A DNA stretch of 8,507 nucleotides, taken from assembly GCA_003647035.1 (NCBI GenBank), contig QMMB01000122.1, positions 1 through 8,507 on the forward strand. Direction: 5' to 3'. Below are positions 5,483 to 8,507 of the stretch, in pieces. How positions within the stretch are numbered: position 1 is the first letter of the stretch; every line of letters starts with the position of its first letter. The stretch is from Deltaproteobacteria bacterium (GTDB lineage Bacteria > Myxococcota_A > Polyangia > Polyangiales > Houyiibacteriaceae). The notes below the pieces were generated by a model, which saw only the letters and a list, made by a program, of their open reading frames with translations, was not told the origin of the DNA and searched no databases. Made by a program: the position numbers and the translations under genes.

Positions 5483-7132
5483 ATGGTGGACCCCACACGC
5501 ACTGCCGCTTGGAGAGCGTTACGCGCGCATCACGAGGAGGTCTCCGACCTTCAGGTGCGCGAGCTCTTCAGCGACGACCCCGATCGCGCTGCGCGCTTCT
5601 CGCTCACGCTCAACGACTTGCTGTTCGACTACTCGAAGAACCGCGTCACCGAGCAGACGATCTCGCTTCTGACGGAGCTCTGTGAAGAGTGCGGCGTCCG
5701 GGATTGGATCGCCCGCATGTTCTCGGGCGAGGCGATCAACGAGACCGAAGGCCGGGCGGTCCTGCATACCGCGCTTCGCAACCGCGGAGATCGAAGCGTG
5801 ACCGTCGACGGGGCCGACGTGATGCCGGATGTGCGGCGCGTGTTGTTGCAGATGCGAGACTTCGCGACCTCGGTTCGAGACGGCACTTGGACGGGGCACA
5901 CCGCGCGAGCCATCACCGATGTCGTCAACATCGGGATCGGCGGCTCGGACCTCGGTCCGGTGATGGTGACGGAAGCGCTGCGTCCCTATTGGAAGCAAGG
6001 GCTACGCGCGCACTTCGTTTCCAACATCGACGGCACCCACTTGAGCGAAGTTCTTCGCCAGGTGCAGCCCGAGACGACGTTGTTCATCATCGCCTCGAAG
6101 ACCTTCACCACTCAGGAGACTCTCGTCAACGCCCGCTCCGCGCGACGTTGGCTCGTCGAACGGCTAGGCACCGAAGACGCGGTGGCGAAACATTTCGTTG
6201 CCGTTTCGACGAACCGAGAGGCGGTTGTGGAGTTCGGAATCGACCCCGCTCAAATGTTCGAGTTCTGGGATTGGGTCGGCGGTCGATACTCGCTATGGTC
6301 TGCCGTCGGTCTTTGCATCGCGACTATCATCGGCATGGATCACTTCGAGGAGCTGCTTGCGGGCGCGTACGAAGTGGATGAGCACTTTCGGACCGCGCCG
6401 CTCCGCGAGAACATTCCCGTGATCATGGCGGCGCTCGGCGTCTGGTATCACAACTTCTTCGGCGCCTCCTCGCACGCGGTCTTGCCCTACGACCAGTCCC
6501 TGCATCGCTTTGCTGCGTACCTTCAGCAAGCTGACATGGAAAGCAATGGCAAGAGCGCGTCTCGCGACGGCGCGATCATCAGCGAGTACACGACCGGTCC
6601 GGTTGTATGGGGTGAGCCCGGGACCAACGCGCAGCACGCGTTCTTTCAACTTCTGCATCAAGGGACACATTTGATTCCGTGCGACTTCATCGTCGCCGCG
6701 CAGAGTCACAATCCCATCCCTTCGCACCAGGATATTCTGGTCGCGAATTGCATCGCCCAGGCCGAAGCCATGATGTGCGGAAAGACCGCCGACGAGGCGC
6801 GCCGGGAGCTCGAGCTATCGGGCCTTTCCACGGATCAGGTCACGGCGCTCGTGCCCCACAAGACCTTTGCTGGGAACCGACCGAGCACCACGCTCATGGT
6901 CGAGAAACTCACCCCCAGGGCGCTCGGCCGCCTGGTGGCACTCTACGAGCACAAGATCTTCGTACAGGGCGTGATCTGGAACATCTACAGCTTCGATCAG
7001 TGGGGCGTCGAGCTCGGTAAGCAGTTGGCGAAGGCCATGGTTCCCGAGCTCAGCGGTTCCGAGGGTGAGCACGACGGCTCCACGCGTCAGCTCATCGCGT
7101 ACTATCGCCGGCACAAGGGCTCCCGGACATGA
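5483..7132 (+). CDS. pgi: Glucose-6-phosphate isomerase
   Basis: Pgi interconverts glucose 6-phosphate and fructose 6-phosphate in the cytoplasm, linking glycolysis, gluconeogenesis and the pentose-phosphate route. It is 549 residues, the same length as the E. coli enzyme, and resembles that long type throughout. Visible are NIGIGGSDLGP (149-159), the phosphate-binding SKTFTT (205-210), the first PGI signature DWVGGRYSLWSAVG (263-276), catalytic Glu353 in MESNGKS, His385 in TNAQHAF, and the second signature FDQWGVELGK (504-513) with catalytic Lys513. AGGGG lies only 2 nt before the ATG at 5483, so a GTG one codon later (5486, spacing 5 nt) is an equally plausible start, as is use of GGAG at 5466-5469. 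The gene starts 16 bp after hppA and overlaps the ROK kinase by ATGA, so it sits mid-operon. Confidence 0.98.
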   Translation: MVDPTRTAAWRALRAHHEEVSDLQVRELFSDDPDRAARFSLTLNDLLFDYSKNRVTEQTISLLTELCEECGVRDWIARMFSGEAINETEGRAVLHTALRNRGDRSVTVDGADVMPDVRRVLLQMRDFATSVRDGTWTGHTARAITDVVNIGIGGSDLGPVMVTEALRPYWKQGLRAHFVSNIDGTHLSEVLRQVQPETTLFIIASKTFTTQETLVNARSARRWLVERLGTEDAVAKHFVAVSTNREAVVEFGIDPAQMFEFWDWVGGRYSLWSAVGLCIATIIGMDHFEELLAGAYEVDEHFRTAPLRENIPVIMAALGVWYHNFFGASSHAVLPYDQSLHRFAAYLQQADMESNGKSASRDGAIISEYTTGPVVWGEPGTNAQHAFFQLLHQGTHLIPCDFIVAAQSHNPIPSHQDILVANCIAQAEAMMCGKTADEARRELELSGLSTDQVTALVPHKTFAGNRPSTTLMVEKLTPRALGRLVALYEHKIFVQGVIWNIYSFDQWGVELGKQLAKAMVPELSGSEGEHDGSTRQLIAYYRRHKGSRT

Positions 7133-7821
7133 CCACACTCGCGGTCGACATCGGCGGCGGCACCGTCAAGGTTCTCGCGCTCGACGACCAGGGCGCGCCC
7201 GTGACGGAAACCCTGAGTCGGCCGACGCCCGCGCCCGCGGAGCCCGATGCGCTGTTCACCCTGATTCACGACATGGCCGACACCCTGCCGCCGCATCGCC
7301 GGGCCTCGGTTGGGTTTCCGGGCGTAGTGAACAGCGGGGTGGCGCACAACGCGCCGAATCTGGGCAACGAGCTGTGGCGCGGTGTGCGGATCAACGAACG
7401 GCTGACCGGCTTACTGCAGCGCCCGGTTCGCACAGTCAACGATGCCGACCTGCAAGGGCTCGGCGTCGTCCGGGGGCAGGGTGTGGAGCTCGTGCTGACG
7501 CTGGGCACGGGGATGGGGACGGCGCTCTTCACCGACGGCGCGTTGGTTCCGAATCTCGAGCTCGGTCATCACCCGTTGCGCGACGGCCAGACCTACGAGA
7601 ACCTCGTGCGTGATAGTGAGCTCAAGCGCATCGGACCCGCGGAATGGACCGCGCGCGTCCTCGACGCGATCGAACAACTCGAGCCGATCTTCAACTACGA
7701 CACGCTGCACCTGGGCGGCGGGAACGTTCGTCATCTTCGAGCTCAGCTGCCGGACAGCGTCAGCTCTTTCTCGCTGGCCGAAGGGCTGCGGGGCGCGCTG
7801 AAACTTTGGGACGGCGTCTAG
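7129..7821 (+). CDS. ROK-family sugar kinase, polyphosphate-glucokinase-like
   Basis: This 230-residue ROK-fold protein carries the N-terminal phosphate loop DIGGGTVK (7-14), SVGFPGVV (60-67), catalytic Asp105 in VNDAD, the second nucleotide or polyphosphate loop LTLGTGMGTALF (123-134), ELGHHP (144-149) and LGGGN (195-199). The arrangement resembles polyphosphate glucokinase (PpgK). In particular PNLELGH and the absence of the zinc-binding CxCGxxGC motif separate it from ROK repressors and NagC/GlcK-type kinases. It is somewhat shorter than actinobacterial PpgK (about 265 residues), and the ELGHHPxRxGxTYE stretch places it nearer a proteobacterial/cyanobacterial ROK branch whose phosphate donor I do not know to be established. 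The likely reaction is glucose to glucose 6-phosphate using polyphosphate or ATP. The product is the substrate of the gene just upstream, pgi, which it overlaps by ATGA. The stop shares CTAG with the convergent gene. Confidence 0.85.
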   Translation: MTTLAVDIGGGTVKVLALDDQGAPVTETLSRPTPAPAEPDALFTLIHDMADTLPPHRRASVGFPGVVNSGVAHNAPNLGNELWRGVRINERLTGLLQRPVRTVNDADLQGLGVVRGQGVELVLTLGTGMGTALFTDGALVPNLELGHHPLRDGQTYENLVRDSELKRIGPAEWTARVLDAIEQLEPIFNYDTLHLGGGNVRHLRAQLPDSVSSFSLAEGLRGALKLWDGV

Positions 7822-8471
7822 TTGTCCCGCCCCGCCCCGCGGACGAACGGGTTCAAACGCCGCTCTTCCCCGATCGTCGTGCTGGGGCCGTGGCCACAGA
7901 TCACGAGTGTTTCGTCGGGAAGAGCGAACAGCTTACGTTGGATCGAGTCCAGCAGTTGAGTCGTGTCGCTGCCCCAGAGGTCGGTACGCCCGACACTGCG
8001 CGCAAACAGCGTGTCTCCTGCGATCACGACGGGCCGATCATCTTCGACCGTCAAACAGATGCTTCCAGGTGAGTGGCCTGGCGTGTGAACAACCTCGGCT
8101 TCGAGCCCGCCCGCCAACACCGGGTCACCATCCGAGAGAAACCTGTCGATTTCGGCCACCTCCGGCGCGTCAAACGGCGCCTGGAAAGCGTCCAGCTGCA
8201 TCTGCACGTCTTCGTACAAGAACAGGTCCTTCTCGTGGATCATCGTCGGTGCCTGGGTCGCCTCTTGCACTTCCTTGGTGGCGCCGATGTGATCGAAGTG
8301 CGTGTGCGTGTGGACGATGGCGTGGCACTTCAAGCCGAGCTCGTCGAGACGCGCGAGAATCCGCGGAGCCTCGCCACCGGGGTCGACCACGATGGCCGTC
8401 CCACGCTCCTCGTCGCCCAGGATCACACAGTTGCACCCCAAGGGTGCGACCGAGAAATGCTCGATGATCAT
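7818..8471 (-). CDS. gloC: Metallo-beta-lactamase-fold hydrolase, GloC (YcbL)-type glyoxalase II
   Basis: This 217-residue cytoplasmic metallohydrolase matches the single-domain glyoxalase II type of E. coli GloC (YcbL), which cleaves S-lactoylglutathione to lactate and glutathione. The dinuclear metal ligands are all present: the HxHxDH motif THTHFDH (55-61; His56, His58, Asp60, His61), His133 in TPGHSPGS, bridging Asp153 in AGDTLF and His194 in CGHGP. The end, GHGPSTTIGEERRLNPF (193-209), is very like GloC. Classic GloB has a longer C-terminal glutathione-binding domain that is missing here, so activity on other thioesters is possible. The ATG at 8471 is the only sensible start, and its ribosome binding site is poor. 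A CAGTGC array begins 15 bp upstream and would occupy the promoter region. The 3' end overlaps the ROK kinase gene convergently by 4 bp. Confidence 0.92.
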   Translation of the reverse strand: MIIEHFSVAPLGCNCVILGDEERGTAIVVDPGGEAPRILARLDELGLKCHAIVHTHTHFDHIGATKEVQEATQAPTMIHEKDLFLYEDVQMQLDAFQAPFDAPEVAEIDRFLSDGDPVLAGGLEAEVVHTPGHSPGSICLTVEDDRPVVIAGDTLFARSVGRTDLWGSDTTQLLDSIQRKLFALPDETLVICGHGPSTTIGEERRLNPFVRGAGRDN

Positions 8472-8485
8472 GCGGGGTCTTAGAA

Positions 8486-8507
8486 CAGTGCCAGTGCCAG
8501 TGCCAGT
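8486..8507. repeat. CAGTGC hexamer array (right copy, cut by window edge)
   Basis: Three perfect CAGTGC hexamers (8486, 8492, 8498) plus CAGT run to the last base, so the array continues beyond the window. The unit and orientation are the same as in the left array, about 8.4 kb away. It lies 15 bp upstream of the gloC start codon, so on that gene's strand it reads GCACTG repeats where a promoter would normally sit. Confidence 0.9.

Noticed and set aside
8486..8507. Complement of the repeat reads TGGCAC, identical to the core sigma-54 -24 box
   Set aside because: The required GC at the -12 position does not fall at the correct distance in the hexamer arrays: the nearest GC is one base off in perfect repeats and absent just upstream of gloC. 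The match is a by-product of the repeat unit.

Overview
The window looks like high-GC chromosomal DNA from a deltaproteobacterium-like lineage, most likely Myxococcota or Bradymonadota. The clues are a soluble Hanks-type Ser/Thr kinase of the style common in those genomes, a small membrane-protein family I recall mainly from myxobacteria-like genomes, a K+-dependent membrane pyrophosphatase, and intergenic CAGTGC hexamer arrays at both ends. The lineage is an inference from gene style; there is no rRNA or other phylogenetic marker here. I see no mobile elements, tRNAs, rRNAs or CRISPR arrays. All eight genes appear intact.

Layout. Bases 1-133 are non-coding and repetitive: three 10-bp AGGAC units (13-42) run into an array of ten exact CAGTGC hexamers (43-105), then decayed copies up to the end of the kinase gene. 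Bases 134-2277 hold four minus-strand genes, in transcription order: a small membrane protein of unknown function, an IbaG/BolA2-type protein, a CGFS monothiol glutaredoxin (GrxD) that overlaps it by ATGA, and a Ser/Thr kinase 16-20 bp downstream. A candidate promoter lies just before ibaG. Divergent from this group, fabD (2315-3256) starts only 37 bp from the assigned start of the membrane protein. A 128-bp intergenic region follows (3257-3384), with a 10-bp palindrome and a candidate promoter. It leads into a tight plus-strand operon: hppA (membrane pyrophosphatase), pgi (glucose-6-phosphate isomerase, 16 bp later) and a ROK-family sugar kinase of the polyphosphate-glucokinase-like branch (ATGA overlap). 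A convergent gloC-like metallo-beta-lactamase hydrolase (7818-8471, minus) shares a CTAG with the ROK kinase, so both stop codons are read from the same four bases. Its upstream region is again a CAGTGC array (8486 to the window edge).

How the genes work together. IbaG and GrxD are known to form [2Fe-2S]-bridged complexes, so that pair is an iron-sulfur/redox module, here with a kinase downstream. The hppA-pgi-ROK operon suggests energy handling based on phosphoanhydrides: PPi hydrolysis drives ion pumping, and glucose phosphorylation (possibly from polyphosphate) feeds Pgi. FabD supplies malonyl-ACP and GloC-type hydrolases clear glutathione thioesters; both are housekeeping roles. Most of the window is ordinary metabolism. 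The least explained element is the dispersed hexamer repeat that brackets it.
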